A DNA stretch of 64,000 bases, taken from Klebsiella sp. BIGb0138 (GTDB lineage Bacteria > Pseudomonadota > Gammaproteobacteria > Enterobacterales > Enterobacteriaceae). The stretch covers positions 62,001-126,000 of the forward strand of contig NZ_SMCV01000007.1 in NCBI RefSeq assembly GCF_004342285.1. The letters are read 5' to 3'. How positions within the stretch are numbered: position 1 is the stretch's first letter; each line of letters opens with the position of its first letter. The translations under genes and the position numbers were made by a program. Positions 1 to 8,147 of the stretch are shown here, piece by piece. Under the pieces are notes generated by a model that was given only the letters and a program-made list of their open reading frames with translations, was not told the DNA's origin and made no database searches.

Positions 1-319
1 AGGAATTGCCTGGAGCGTGCATAGCGCCATCGATGAGGTGATGGAAGAGGTGGATATTCTGTACATGACCCGCGTCCAGAAAGAGCGTCTGGATCCATCC
101 GAATACGCCAACGTCAAGGCGCAGTTTGTCCTGCGTGCCGCCGACCTCGAAGGCGCCCGACACAACATGAAAGTGCTGCATCCGCTGCCGCGCATTGATG
201 AAATCACCACCGATGTCGATAAAACGCCGCACGCCTGGTATTTCCAGCAGGCCGGCAACGGCATCTTCGCACGCCAGGCGTTACTGGCACTGGTACTGAA
301 TAGCGAGCTGGCTCTGTAA
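1..319 (+). CDS. pyrB: Aspartate carbamoyltransferase catalytic chain, 3' part only
   Basis: Partial gene: the reading frame is open from the first bases of the window and ends at TAA (317-319), so only about the last 105 residues are present. The enzyme joins carbamoyl phosphate and L-aspartate in the first committed step of pyrimidine synthesis, in the cytoplasm, as catalytic trimers held together by PyrI dimers. The visible part carries the C-terminal aspartate-binding domain, including the conserved [10 protein letters not shown] stretch near the end, whose HPLPR residues line the active site in this family. pyrI follows after 12 bases, the usual pyrBI operon. The pyrL leader and attenuator lie outside the window. 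Identity is firm from near-complete agreement with the enterobacterial protein. Confidence 0.97.
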   Translation, partial: GIAWSVHSAIDEVMEEVDILYMTRVQKERLDPSEYANVKAQFVLRAADLEGARHNMKVLHPLPRIDEITTDVDKTPHAWYFQQAGNGIFARQALLALVLNSELAL

Positions 320-331
320 GGGGGAACGACC

Positions 332-793
332 ATGACACACGATAATAAATTGCAGGTAGAAGCCATTAAACGTGGCACCGTCATTGACCATATCCCTGCG
401 CAGGTGGGCTTTAAGCTGCTGACGCTGTTCAAGCTGACCGAAACGGACCAGCGCATCACCATCGGCCTGAATCTGCCGTCAGGTGAAATGGGCCGCAAGG
501 ACCTGGTAAAAATCGAGAATACCTTCCTCACCGACGAGCAGGTTAACCAGCTGGCGCTGTACGCCCCGCATGCCACGGTCAACCGCATCGACGATTATGA
601 AGTGGTGGGTAAATCGCGCCCGAACCTGCCGGATCGGATCAACAACGTGCTGGTCTGCCCGAACAGCAACTGCATCAGCCACGCTGAGCCGGTTTCTTCC
701 AGCTTTGCGGTCAAAAAGCGCGCCAATGATATCGCGCTGAAGTGCAAATATTGTGAAAAAGAGTTTTCACATTATGTCGTTCTGGCCAACTAA
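332..793 (+). CDS. pyrI: Aspartate carbamoyltransferase regulatory chain
   Basis: This 153-residue protein is the allosteric subunit of aspartate transcarbamoylase. It binds CTP/UTP (inhibition) or ATP (activation) in its N-terminal domain and contacts PyrB through a C-terminal zinc domain. The four zinc cysteines are visible as CPNSNC (about residues 109-114) and CKYC (about 138-141). Length equals the normal family size. The start ATG at 332 is preceded by a GGGGGAACG ribosome site, and only 12 bases separate it from pyrB, so the two are cotranscribed. Nothing unusual is seen. A GC-rich hairpin follows 17 bases after the stop. Confidence 0.98.
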   Translation: MTHDNKLQVEAIKRGTVIDHIPAQVGFKLLTLFKLTETDQRITIGLNLPSGEMGRKDLVKIENTFLTDEQVNQLALYAPHATVNRIDDYEVVGKSRPNLPDRINNVLVCPNSNCISHAEPVSSSFAVKKRANDIALKCKYCEKEFSHYVVLAN

Positions 794-810
794 TTGAGGT
801 TGGTATTGGC

Positions 811-837
811 GACCCGGCTCCCTATAATGGCCGGGTC
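811..837 (+). terminator. Hairpin after pyrBI
   Basis: An 8-bp perfect stem, GACCCGGC (811-818) with GCCGGGTC (830-837), encloses an 11-base loop 17 bases after the pyrI stop. No T-run follows (CCCCTACG), so it is a weak candidate for an intrinsic terminator and may instead protect the mRNA 3' end. The rest of the gap to ridA (838-970) shows no gene. Confidence 0.4.
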
Positions 838-970
838 CCCTACGCGCTATCCTGCAAGCGGCCTCTTTGTCGGCGGCGTGAGCGCCCACGGCGACTCGCT
901 CCCTGCCGCATCGATGCAACCCCAAGGATTCCGCGTCACTACTTAATCATGCTGTTATTCAGGAGAACTC

Positions 971-1357
971 ATGTCTAAAACTATCGCGACGGAAAATGCA
1001 CCAGCAGCAATCGGCCCGTACGTTCAGGGTGTTGATCTGGGTAGCATGATCATCACTTCCGGCCAAATCCCCGTCGACCCGAAAACCGGTAGCGTGCCGG
1101 AAGATGTCGCCGCGCAGGCGCGTCAGTCTCTGGACAACGTGAAAGCTATCGTGGAAGCGGCAGGCCTGAAAGTGGGCGATATTGTTAAAACCACCGTATT
1201 CGTCAAAGATCTCAACGATTTCGCCACCGTGAATGCCGCTTATGAAGCGTTTTTCAGCGAGCATAATGCGACCTTCCCGGCACGTTCCTGTGTTGAAGTG
1301 GCGCGCCTGCCGAAAGATGTGAAGATCGAGATCGAAGCGATCGCGATTCGTCGCTAA
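971..1357 (+). CDS. ridA: 2-iminobutanoate/2-iminopropanoate deaminase
   Basis: This 128-residue YjgF/YER057c/UK114 family protein hydrolyses reactive enamine/imine intermediates made by PLP enzymes such as threonine dehydratase. It thereby protects other PLP enzymes from damage. Members form cytoplasmic trimers with active sites between subunits. The sequence shows the family signature near the C-terminus (PARSCVEVARLPKDVKIEIEAIAI, given here only to its key residues R105 and the E near 120), with the catalytic arginine in the PARSCVEVARL stretch. The start ATG at 971 has an AGGAGA site 4-9 bases upstream. It sits between pyrI and mgtA as in E. coli, but here the GH20 gene is inserted between ridA and mgtA. 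Confidence 0.97.
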   Translation: MSKTIATENAPAAIGPYVQGVDLGSMIITSGQIPVDPKTGSVPEDVAAQARQSLDNVKAIVEAAGLKVGDIVKTTVFVKDLNDFATVNAAYEAFFSEHNATFPARSCVEVARLPKDVKIEIEAIAIRR

Positions 1358-1368
1358 GCGCTTCTTTC

Positions 1369-1408
1369 CCCTCACCCGCCCGCTGTTAAGTCACGCGTCG
1401 GGTGAGGG
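1369..1408 (+). terminator. Hairpin after ridA
   Basis: CCCTCACCCG (1369-1378) pairs perfectly with CGGGTGAGGG (1399-1408) across a 20-base loop, 12 bases after the ridA stop. It is followed by AGTTTCC, a weak U-tract. It lies between the convergent ridA and GH20 genes and could end transcription from either side. Confidence 0.5.
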
Positions 1409-1415
1409 AGTTTCC

Positions 1416-3808
1416 TCACTCTACCTTCGTCGCCCGCAGCAGCTTCTCCAGCGGATAGACCGCCGCAATCACCAGCTCATCCTGGGTTTTCGCCGCCTCG
1501 TCGAGCTGCGCCTGAACCGAAGCATACTCTTTATCGTCCAGCGTCCCCTGACGCGCCACCAGATCGGTCAGCCGCAGGCCTAACGTCGCCAGTTTATCCA
1601 CCTGCTGTACCACCGGCCCGATCGCCGCCAGCTGATAGCTATTTTCCGTCAACGCCTGAACATCGGCGGTGTTATTTTGCCAGCGGCTAAAGATATGGCG
1701 TAACGCGTCCGCGCTTTCGTTGTCTTCCGCATCGCTGATTAAACGTTCCGCCCAGCGGTCGAGGCTGCGGACGGTGGCGCTTTCCGCGGGCAGCGCATCG
1801 GCCAGGCGGTTTAACGGCTCGAACAGATCGTAATGGTTGGCCTGGAATTTCAGGTGCTGACGGGTGTAGTAGTGCGCCGGTTCCAGCGCCTGGGCGAGGA
1901 TTTGCAGCGGCAGGGTGCTGCTGCCGTTGGCCAGGCGCGTGAACTGCACCAGCTGCTGGGTATGCTGCTGCAGGCCGACCGAGACCGTTGACCAGCTGTC
2001 CATCGCCTGCAGGCGCTGATACATATTGTCGCTATCGTTAACATCCTGCGCCGACCACAGCCGCTCCGCCACCGCGAAGGCCCGCGGCCACAGTTTAATA
2101 TCCAGCACCGGCGCCGCGACGTTTTCCGCCCACAGCGCCGCTTCACCGCCGAGCAGGTTCTTCTGCTGGTCCGCGCCGGGGACCACCGGCGGCGTGCCCT
2201 GAGGCACCGCTTCCAGCCTCTGCCCGCTGACAGGATAGCGGGCGTTGCCCAGCAGGAAATAGCCGCTCAGCTTATCGTCGTTCACGCTCAGTACCGGCCG
2301 GGTTTCCCCCATCCAAGTGTCGACGCGGAAGGTCAGCCGATCGTCGCCTGACCATTCAATATCCTGCACCGCACGGCGGGATTTACCTGTGAAGTCAATA
2401 AAGCCGCGCCAGCCGCCCTCGCCTTTGACCAGGGTAAAAGTGCCCTCTACCGCGCTTCCCTTCAGCCTTGGCATGGTGAAGCTCCAGCTCTGGGCGCTGT
2501 CGTTGTCGCTAATCGTATCAACGCCGTTGAGCCCCTGCGGCACGATCTCATTGCGGTAGTGGTAGGCGGTGTACTGCGGCTGGTCGAGATAAAAACCGGT
2601 GGAAAGGATCCCGCGATAGCCCTGTTTGGTCACCTCTCCCAGCGCGTCCTGCCCCTGCCAGGACTGGATCAGAATGCTTTTTGGCAGATCGGGGTGATAG
2701 ATTTCATCCCAGCCCACCATCTGGCGATGGTATTTTTCGAGGATCGTCTCCAGCTTACGGTTGAAATACGCCTGCAGCGCGTGGCTATCGGCCAGCCCCT
2801 TCTGGCGCATAAATTTCTGGATCGCCGGGTTCGCCTGCCATTGGCTGTCATCGACCTCATCGCCGCCGATATGCAGATAGGGATCGGGGAAGATCGCCGC
2901 CAGTTCGCCGATCATCGCCTCGGCAAAGGCGTAGGTGGCCTCTTTCGTCGGATCGAGTACCGGTTTGAGTACTCCCCAGTGGCGCTCCATTTCATACGGC
3001 CCCGGGGCGCTCATCAGCTCCGGGTAGGCCACCGCAATCGCCGACGCATGACCGGGCATATCGATTTCCGGCACCACCCGGATACCGCGTTCCGCGGCAT
3101 AGCGCACCACCTCTTTCATCTGCGCCTGGGTGTAATACAGCCCGTCGCTGGCCTTCTGCTGCAGTTTCGGATAGCGCGTGGAGCAAAGCGCCAGCCCTGA
3201 TCGTCAGTCAGATGCCAGTGGAAAACGTTCAGTTTGGCCGCCGCCATGCCGTCGATCTGCCGCTTGATGGCGTCCAGCGGCATAAAGTGGCGCGCGGAGT
3301 CCAGCAGCAGCCCGCGCCACGGGAAGCGCGGCGCATCATCGATCGTAACGTAAGGAATCGCGGTATTCTCGGGCCCGTTCTGAATCAGCTGGAGCAACGT
3401 TTCCATGCCGCGCAGCGCGCCAAAGCGGGTGTTCGCCCGCAGCGTCACCCCGTCGGCCGCGACCGTCAGCTGATAGCGTTCGTCGCTATCGGGACGGGGG
3501 AGCGGCGGCACTTTTTTGCCAATCACTACGTTAATCGTCGGCGTTTTCACCGGCGCCACCTGCGGCTGCAGCGTCCAGCCGGTCTGGCGGGCAATACGTT
3601 CCCGCCAGCGCCCCACGGCGTCGCCAAGATCGTCGCCGCTGACGCTCAGCGTCAGTTGGTTATTGAGTACTAACGCGCCCTGCGATTGCGGGCGTTCAAC
3701 GTGGGCCGGCCACGGCATCAGCGGCAGGTCGCCGGCCGGGGCGGCCTGGGCCAGAGCGCCGAAGAGTAGTCCGCTGCTCAGCAGGCCGTAGCGCACAGTG
3801 TTAAGCAT
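1416..3808 (-). pseudogene. Secreted beta-N-acetylhexosaminidase (GH20), frameshifted
   Basis: Two abutting minus-strand frames together make one family 20 glycoside hydrolase of about 797 residues, which would remove terminal GlcNAc/GalNAc from chitobiose-like or glycan substrates. The N-terminal frame runs from ATG 3808 (preceded by AAAAGGAAAACTC) and starts with a signal peptide (MLNTVRYGLLSSGLLFGALAQA). It includes the GH20 motif HWHLTDDQGWR, then leaves frame just after TTTGCT near 3185. The second frame (1416 to about 3184) continues with the expected strand (YPKLQQKASDGLYYTQAQ), PEIDMPGHAS and the catalytic Asp-Glu in HIGGDEVDDSQW. Adding one base (GCTCCACGC to GCTTCCACGC) restores a single frame. 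All domains remain recognisable, so the lesion is recent or is a sequencing error. Upstream GTG/ATG codons back to 3844 are possible but have no better ribosome site. Confidence 0.85.
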
Positions 3809-3935
3809 GAGTTTTCCTTTTGATGACGGGCCAAAAAAAAGCAAAACATTGGGTTAACATGCGCGCAAAAGAGCGTCAAGAGAATGGGATGACGGGGTTC
3901 ACAACTTTCTGAGATTTAAGAGAAATGCCAGAATA

Positions 3936-3962
3936 GCCTCTCTCCTGGCGGCGGAGAGAGGC
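3936..3962 (-). terminator. Hairpin downstream of mgtA
   Basis: A perfect 10-bp stem, GCCTCTCTCC (3936-3945) with GGAGAGAGGC (3953-3962), and a 7-base loop lie 17 bases beyond the mgtA stop. On the minus strand it is followed by TATTCTGGCATTT, a broken U-tract. This is the likely end of the mgtA transcript. The remainder of the gap up to 3808 would hold the promoter of the GH20 gene, which I could not place. Confidence 0.6.
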
Positions 3963-3979
3963 GGCGGGGAAAATTGCGC

Positions 3980-6688
3980 TTACTGCCAGCCGTAACGGCG
4001 GCTATAGAAGCCTTTCACCATCTGGGTCAGCGTCATGTAGCCCGCCAGAATGGCAATCAGCCACGGGAAGTAGCTCAGCGGCAGGGCCTGCAGCTGCAGA
4101 TAGCCGGCCAGCGGCGAGAACGGCAGCGCGATGCCGACGATCATCACCACCAGCGTCATGGCGAACAGCGGCCACGCGGCGCGGCTCTGGACGAACGGAA
4201 TACGTCGCGTACGGATCATATGCACAATCAGCGTTTGCGACAGCAGCCCTTCGATAAACCAGCCCGACTGGAACAGCGTCTGCGCTTCCGGGACGTTGGC
4301 GTGGAAGACCCACCACATCAGACAGAAGGTCAGGATATCGAAAATCGAGCTTATCGGGCCAAAGAAGACCATAAAGCGCCCCAGCTCGGCGGGGTTCCAG
4401 CGCTGCGGTTTGCGAATCTGCTCATCATCGACGTTATCAAACGGAATCGCCACCTGGGAGACATCGTACAGCAGGTTCTGGATCAGTAAGTGCAGCGGCA
4501 GCATCGGCAGGAACGGCAGGAATGCGCTCGCCACCAGCACGCTGAAAACATTACCGAAGTTCGAACTGGCGGTCATTTTGATGTACTTCAGCATGTTGGC
4601 AAAGGTGCGGCGCCCTTCGATCACCCCCTCTTCCAGCACCATCAGGCTTTTTTCCAGCAGAATGATATCCGCCGCTTCACGGGCGATATCCACCGCGCCA
4701 TCGACGGAAATACCGATATCCGCCGCGCGCAGCGCCGGGGCGTCGTTGATGCCATCGCCCATGAAACCCACCACATGCCCTTCGCGTTTGAGCAGCGTAA
4801 CGATACGCTCTTTATGCAATGGCGCGAGACGGGCAAACAGGGTGGTACGTTTAGCCAGCGCCGCCAGCTCGTCATCGCTCAGGGTTTCAATCTGGCTGCC
4901 GGTCACCACCTCGCCGGCATCCAGCCCCACCTCATGGCACACCTTCGCCGCCACCAGCTCGCTATCGCCGGTAAGAATTTTGACGTTAATTCCGCTGGCC
5001 TTCAGCGCTTTCAGCGCCGGGGCGGTGGTCTCTTTCGGCGGATCGAGGAAGGCGATGTAGCCTTCCAGAATCAGGTCCGACTCATCGGCCCGCTGATAAT
5101 CCCCTTCGCGAGCGGGCAGATAGCGGGTCGCTACCGCCACGACGCGCAGCCCCTGGCGGTTGAGCGTATCGGTCACCCGGCGGATACGGCGCAGCATGGT
5201 GTCGTCCAGCGGCACGATTTCGCCGTTGTAGTTCACCTGAGTCGAGACGTTAAGGATCTCCTGCAGCGCCCCTTTGCAGATCAGCTGATGAACGCCTTCC
5301 AGCTCGCTCACCACCACCGACATCCGGCGGCGTTCAAAATCGAACGGGATCTCATCCACTTTCTGCCAGCGCTCGGCAAGCTGGCGGGCGGCATCCAGCT
5401 CGACCCCTTCCAGCACCGCGGTATCCAGCAGGTTTTTCAACCCGGTCTGATAGTGGCTGTTCAGCCATGCGGCGTGCAGCACGCGTTCGCTGACCTTGCC
5501 GGAGACGTCGGTATGGTTTTCCAGCACGATTTTATCCTGGGTCAGGGTACCGGTTTTATCGGTGCACAGGATGTCCATCGCGCCAAAGTTCTGGATCGCA
5601 TCGAGGTGTTTCACAATCACTTTCTGTTTCGACAGCTTCACCGCCCCGCGCGCCAGGGTGGAAGTGACGATCATCGGCAGCATTTCCGGCGTCAGCCCGA
5701 CCGCCACCGACAGCGCAAACAGCGCCGCTTCCCACCAGTCGCCTTTGGTGTAGCCGTTAATCAGCAGCACCACCGGCGCCATCACCAGCATAAAGCGAAT
5801 CAGCAGCATACTGACGCGGCTGATGCCTTTCTGGAAGGCGTTAGGTTCGCTCTCCTGCTCGCTGACCCGCCCGGCCAGCTGACCAAACCAGGTGTTGCCG
5901 CCGGTCGCAAAGACCATCGCCTGCGCCGTACCGCTCACCACGTTGGTGCCCATAAAGCACAGGGTATCGCACTCAAGCGGGTTGCTTTGCTGCGGGTCGC
6001 GGCTGCGGGCCACTTTTTCCACCGGCAGCGATTCGCCGGTCAGCGACGCCTGCGCCACGAACAGATCCCGCGCCTGGAGGATGCGCAGGTCCGCCGGGAT
6101 CATATCCCCGGCCGACAGCTTGACGATATCGCCCGGCACCAGCCGATCGATCGGCAGCTCGCACCAGCGGCTTTCCCCCTGCTCATTGACCACCCGCAGC
6201 ACCGTCGCGGTGTTGCTGACCATCGCCTTCAGGGCATCCGCCGCCTTGGTTGAGCGAGCTTCCTGAATAAAGTTGAGCAGCGTGGAGATCCCGACCATCA
6301 GCGCAATCACGCCCGCGGCGAACAGATCTTCCGTCGAATAGGAGACGATGCCCAGCACCGTCAGCAGCAGATTGAACGGGTTGCGATAGCAGGTCCACAG
6401 ATGAACCCACCACGGCGCCGGCTTCTGCGCCGGAATTTGGTTATCGCCGTGCTCGGCGATTTTCTGCGCGACTTCGCCCTCGTTGAGCCCTTCCGGGTGG
6501 CTGGCGAAGGCGCGCCAGATTTCATTGTCGTCCATCGCCGCGACGTCCAGGCAGCGTTTGCCTAGCGAGTCCGGGATCGGCGCGCTGGTCAGATTACGCG
6601 CATCAGGTAATGGATCGCGCTGAACCAGTCGGCGCGGCAAGTGGCGGCTAAGCTGCGCGAACAGCTGCCGGGTCATATTTTTCAGCAT
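3980..6688 (-). CDS. mgtA: Magnesium-transporting P-type ATPase
   Basis: MgtA is an inner-membrane P-type ATPase (type III-B) that imports Mg2+ when external magnesium is low. The 902-residue protein shows the N-terminal cation-ATPase domain (HPEGL..GDN) and the actuator motif SLTGESLPV. It also has the phosphorylation site DKTGTLT near residue 377, the hinge GDGINDAPAL, and paired membrane helices before and after. The C-terminus ends ...GFYSRRYGWQ as in E. coli. I chose ATG 6688 because a GGAGGGA site lies 5-12 bases upstream and the N-terminus then matches known MgtA; an upstream in-frame codon (6739) would add 17 unrelated residues. Expression is controlled by the long leader upstream with mgtL and a PhoP box. 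Confidence 0.98.
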   Translation of the reverse strand: MLKNMTRQLFAQLSRHLPRRLVQRDPLPDARNLTSAPIPDSLGKRCLDVAAMDDNEIWRAFASHPEGLNEGEVAQKIAEHGDNQIPAQKPAPWWVHLWTCYRNPFNLLLTVLGIVSYSTEDLFAAGVIALMVGISTLLNFIQEARSTKAADALKAMVSNTATVLRVVNEQGESRWCELPIDRLVPGDIVKLSAGDMIPADLRILQARDLFVAQASLTGESLPVEKVARSRDPQQSNPLECDTLCFMGTNVVSGTAQAMVFATGGNTWFGQLAGRVSEQESEPNAFQKGISRVSMLLIRFMLVMAPVVLLINGYTKGDWWEAALFALSVAVGLTPEMLPMIVTSTLARGAVKLSKQKVIVKHLDAIQNFGAMDILCTDKTGTLTQDKIVLENHTDVSGKVSERVLHAAWLNSHYQTGLKNLLDTAVLEGVELDAARQLAERWQKVDEIPFDFERRRMSVVVSELEGVHQLICKGALQEILNVSTQVNYNGEIVPLDDTMLRRIRRVTDTLNRQGLRVVAVATRYLPAREGDYQRADESDLILEGYIAFLDPPKETTAPALKALKASGINVKILTGDSELVAAKVCHEVGLDAGEVVTGSQIETLSDDELAALAKRTTLFARLAPLHKERIVTLLKREGHVVGFMGDGINDAPALRAADIGISVDGAVDIAREAADIILLEKSLMVLEEGVIEGRRTFANMLKYIKMTASSNFGNVFSVLVASAFLPFLPMLPLHLLIQNLLYDVSQVAIPFDNVDDEQIRKPQRWNPAELGRFMVFFGPISSIFDILTFCLMWWVFHANVPEAQTLFQSGWFIEGLLSQTLIVHMIRTRRIPFVQSRAAWPLFAMTLVVMIVGIALPFSPLAGYLQLQALPLSYFPWLIAILAGYMTLTQMVKGFYSRRYGWQ

Positions 6689-6794
6689 AAACAGTCCCTC
6701 CGCGCTCGCACGGGCGAACGCAGCACAACGGACAGGCACGATAAAACCATACCCGTCAGGTATTATTTTTTTATGGCAGGGACATCAAGGACGT

Positions 6795-6902
6795 CACTGC
6801 TTTACGCTTCCGGTAAAGCAGTGCTAAGCAGGCTTACCGGAAAAAGGGGTAACTCCATCGCGGATGAGGAGTGGGATCGGGGTCCATAAAATCTCCGGTA
6901 AG
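6795..6902 (-). promoter_or_regulatory. mgtA leader: mutually exclusive RNA hairpins
   Basis: On the transcript, four segments can pair in two exclusive ways. Segment a is CUUACCGG (6902-6895, overlapping the mgtL ribosome site). Segment b is CCGGUAAGC (6840-6832, containing the last codon and UAA stop of mgtL). Segment c is GCUUUACCGG (6819-6810). Segment d is GUAAAGCAGUG (6805-6795). a pairs with b over 8 bp. b pairs with c over 9 bp with one bulged U. c, extended to CACUGCUUUAC (6823-6813), pairs perfectly with d over 11 bp. So a:b plus c:d competes with b:c. Known mgtA leaders of Salmonella and E. coli use such switching, with ribosome movement on mgtL, to control Rho-dependent termination. 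The pairing is seen; the switch is inferred. Confidence 0.75.
6834..6887 (-). CDS. mgtL: mgtA leader peptide MgtL
   Basis: A 17-codon reading frame in the mgtA leader encodes MDPDPTPHPRWSYPFFR, with five prolines (3, 5, 7, 9, 14). Enterobacterial MgtL has the same MxPDPTPxPR start. A CCGGAG ribosome site stands 5-10 bases before ATG 6887. In Salmonella, slow decoding of the proline codons under low proline, low Mg2+ or hyperosmotic stress changes leader folding and allows mgtA transcription to continue. Here the stop codon lies inside a segment that can pair with either the mgtL ribosome site or a downstream segment. Compared with the E. coli/Salmonella ending (RRRLKLFR) the C-terminal half has diverged (RWSYPFFR) while length is kept. 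Confidence 0.92.
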   Translation of the reverse strand: MDPDPTPHPRWSYPFFR

Positions 6903-6964
6903 TGAGTAAAAAAAACGGCGCTGAGTATACCGCGCACGGCGGACAACTCGTAGCCACTTTCGCA

Positions 6965-6999
6965 ATGATAACCCCGCGTAACTAAACCAGACGTAAACC
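6965..6999 (-). promoter_or_regulatory. PhoP-dependent mgtA promoter
   Basis: On the minus strand a PhoP box reads GGTTTA-CGTCT-GGTTTA (6999-6983), a perfect direct repeat with the standard 5-base spacer. Twelve bases downstream is a -10 element TATCAT (6970-6965), the spacing typical of class I PhoP promoters. A start near 6958 would give a leader of about 270 bases before mgtA, close to the length known in Salmonella. PhoP binding is inferred from the motif. Confidence 0.85.
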
Positions 7000-7070
7000 A
7001 GACTTTGCTCATTGCGATTGGGTTGAGTAGCATTAGGCTCACTAAAACTGGATAGCGACGAGAACCCTGC

Positions 7071-8018
7071 ATGCAAAACCGGCTGACCATCAAAGATATC
7101 GCGCGCTTAAGCGGCGTCGGGAAATCGACGGTGTCACGAGTGCTCAACAATGAAAGCGGTGTTAACGAGCGCACCCGTGAACGGGTAGAAGCGGTGATGC
7201 TGCAATACGGTTTCTCGCCCTCCCGCTCCGCGCGCGCCATGCGCGGCCAGAGCGACAAAGTGGTGGCCATCATCGTCACCCGTCTCGATTCGCTGTCGGA
7301 AAACCTCGCCGTGCAGACCATGCTGCCGGCGTTTTACGAGCAGGGTTACGATCCGATTATGATGGAAAGCCAGTTCTCCCCGGCGCTGGTTGCCGAGCAT
7401 CTGGGGATCCTCGCCCGCCGCAATATCGACGGCGTGGTGCTGTTTGGCTTTACCGGCATTAGCGAAGAGATGCTGACGCCGTGGCGGGAAACGCTGGTGC
7501 TGCTGGCCCGCGACGCGCCGGGCGTCGCCTCCGTCTGTTACGACGACGACGGCGCGGTGAAAATGTTGATGCAGCGTCTCTACGAGCGCGGGCACCGCCA
7601 TATCAGCTTCCTCGGGGTGCCGCACAGCGACGTCACCACCGGGCAACGCCGCCATCAGGCCTATCTCGATTTCTGTACGCAGTACCAGCTCACCCCTACC
7701 GCCGCCCTGCCGGGGCTGGCCATGAAGCAGGGTTATGAAAATGTCGCCAGCGTCCTGACTCCCGACACCAGCGCGCTGCTTTGCGCCACCGATACCCTCG
7801 CCCTCGGCGCCAGCAAATATTTACAAGAGCAGCGTATCGATAGCCTGCAGCTTGCCAGCGTCGGCAGTACGCCGCTGATGAAGTTTCTCCATCCGGAGAT
7901 CATCACCGTCGATCCCGGCTATGGCGAGGCCGGACGCCAGGCGGCACAACAGCTGATCGCCCAGATCGCCGGCCAGGCGGATCCCCGTCAGATAGTGATT
8001 CCCGCCGCGCTTATTTAA
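7071..8018 (+). CDS. treR: Trehalose operon repressor TreR (LacI family)
   Basis: This 315-residue LacI/GalR-family repressor begins with a helix-turn-helix (about residues 5-25, TIKDIARLSGVGKSTVSRVLN) and continues with a periplasmic-binding-protein-like sensor domain. E. coli TreR represses treBC and is released by trehalose-6-phosphate. Length matches. The start ATG 7071 follows GACGAGAACCCTGC, a modest ribosome site. It is divergent from mgtA, sharing the 7000-7070 region. A perfect palindrome typical of this family's operators lies 39 bases after its stop, ahead of treB. Confidence 0.95.
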   Translation: MQNRLTIKDIARLSGVGKSTVSRVLNNESGVNERTRERVEAVMLQYGFSPSRSARAMRGQSDKVVAIIVTRLDSLSENLAVQTMLPAFYEQGYDPIMMESQFSPALVAEHLGILARRNIDGVVLFGFTGISEEMLTPWRETLVLLARDAPGVASVCYDDDGAVKMLMQRLYERGHRHISFLGVPHSDVTTGQRRHQAYLDFCTQYQLTPTAALPGLAMKQGYENVASVLTPDTSALLCATDTLALGASKYLQEQRIDSLQLASVGSTPLMKFLHPEIITVDPGYGEAGRQAAQQLIAQIAGQADPRQIVIPAALI

Positions 8019-8056
8019 GCCCGCCCGCGGGATTTATGTGATCGTTGCTGCGTTTC

Positions 8057-8093
8057 GGGAACGTTCCCATTTTGCAAATGAAGCGAACCGGTT
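8057..8093 (+). promoter_or_regulatory. TreR operator pair upstream of treB
   Basis: GGGAACGTTCCC (8057-8068) is a perfect 12-bp palindrome with the central CG typical of LacI-family operators. A second smaller palindrome, AACCGGTT (8086-8093), is centred 27 bases downstream. Both lie in the 129-base gap between treR and treB. A TGTGA half-site (8037-8041) upstream could be part of a weak CRP site. Binding by TreR is inferred from position and family. Confidence 0.7.
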
Positions 8094-8147
8094 AGGATTC
8101 GTCTCAGGTCATTACGCAATCTCTTCCCTCTGTTTTGAGGCCTTACA

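Noticed and set aside
4490-6253. Long open frame (587 codons) on the strand opposite mgtA
   Set aside because: It is rich in His, Arg and Gln, has no recognisable domain, and mirrors the codon pattern of mgtA in a high-G+C genome. mgtA is unmistakable.
8030-8052. CRP site before treB
   Set aside because: Only one half (TGTGA, 8037-8041) is present; the other half (CTGCG) does not fit, so it is mentioned only as a half-site.
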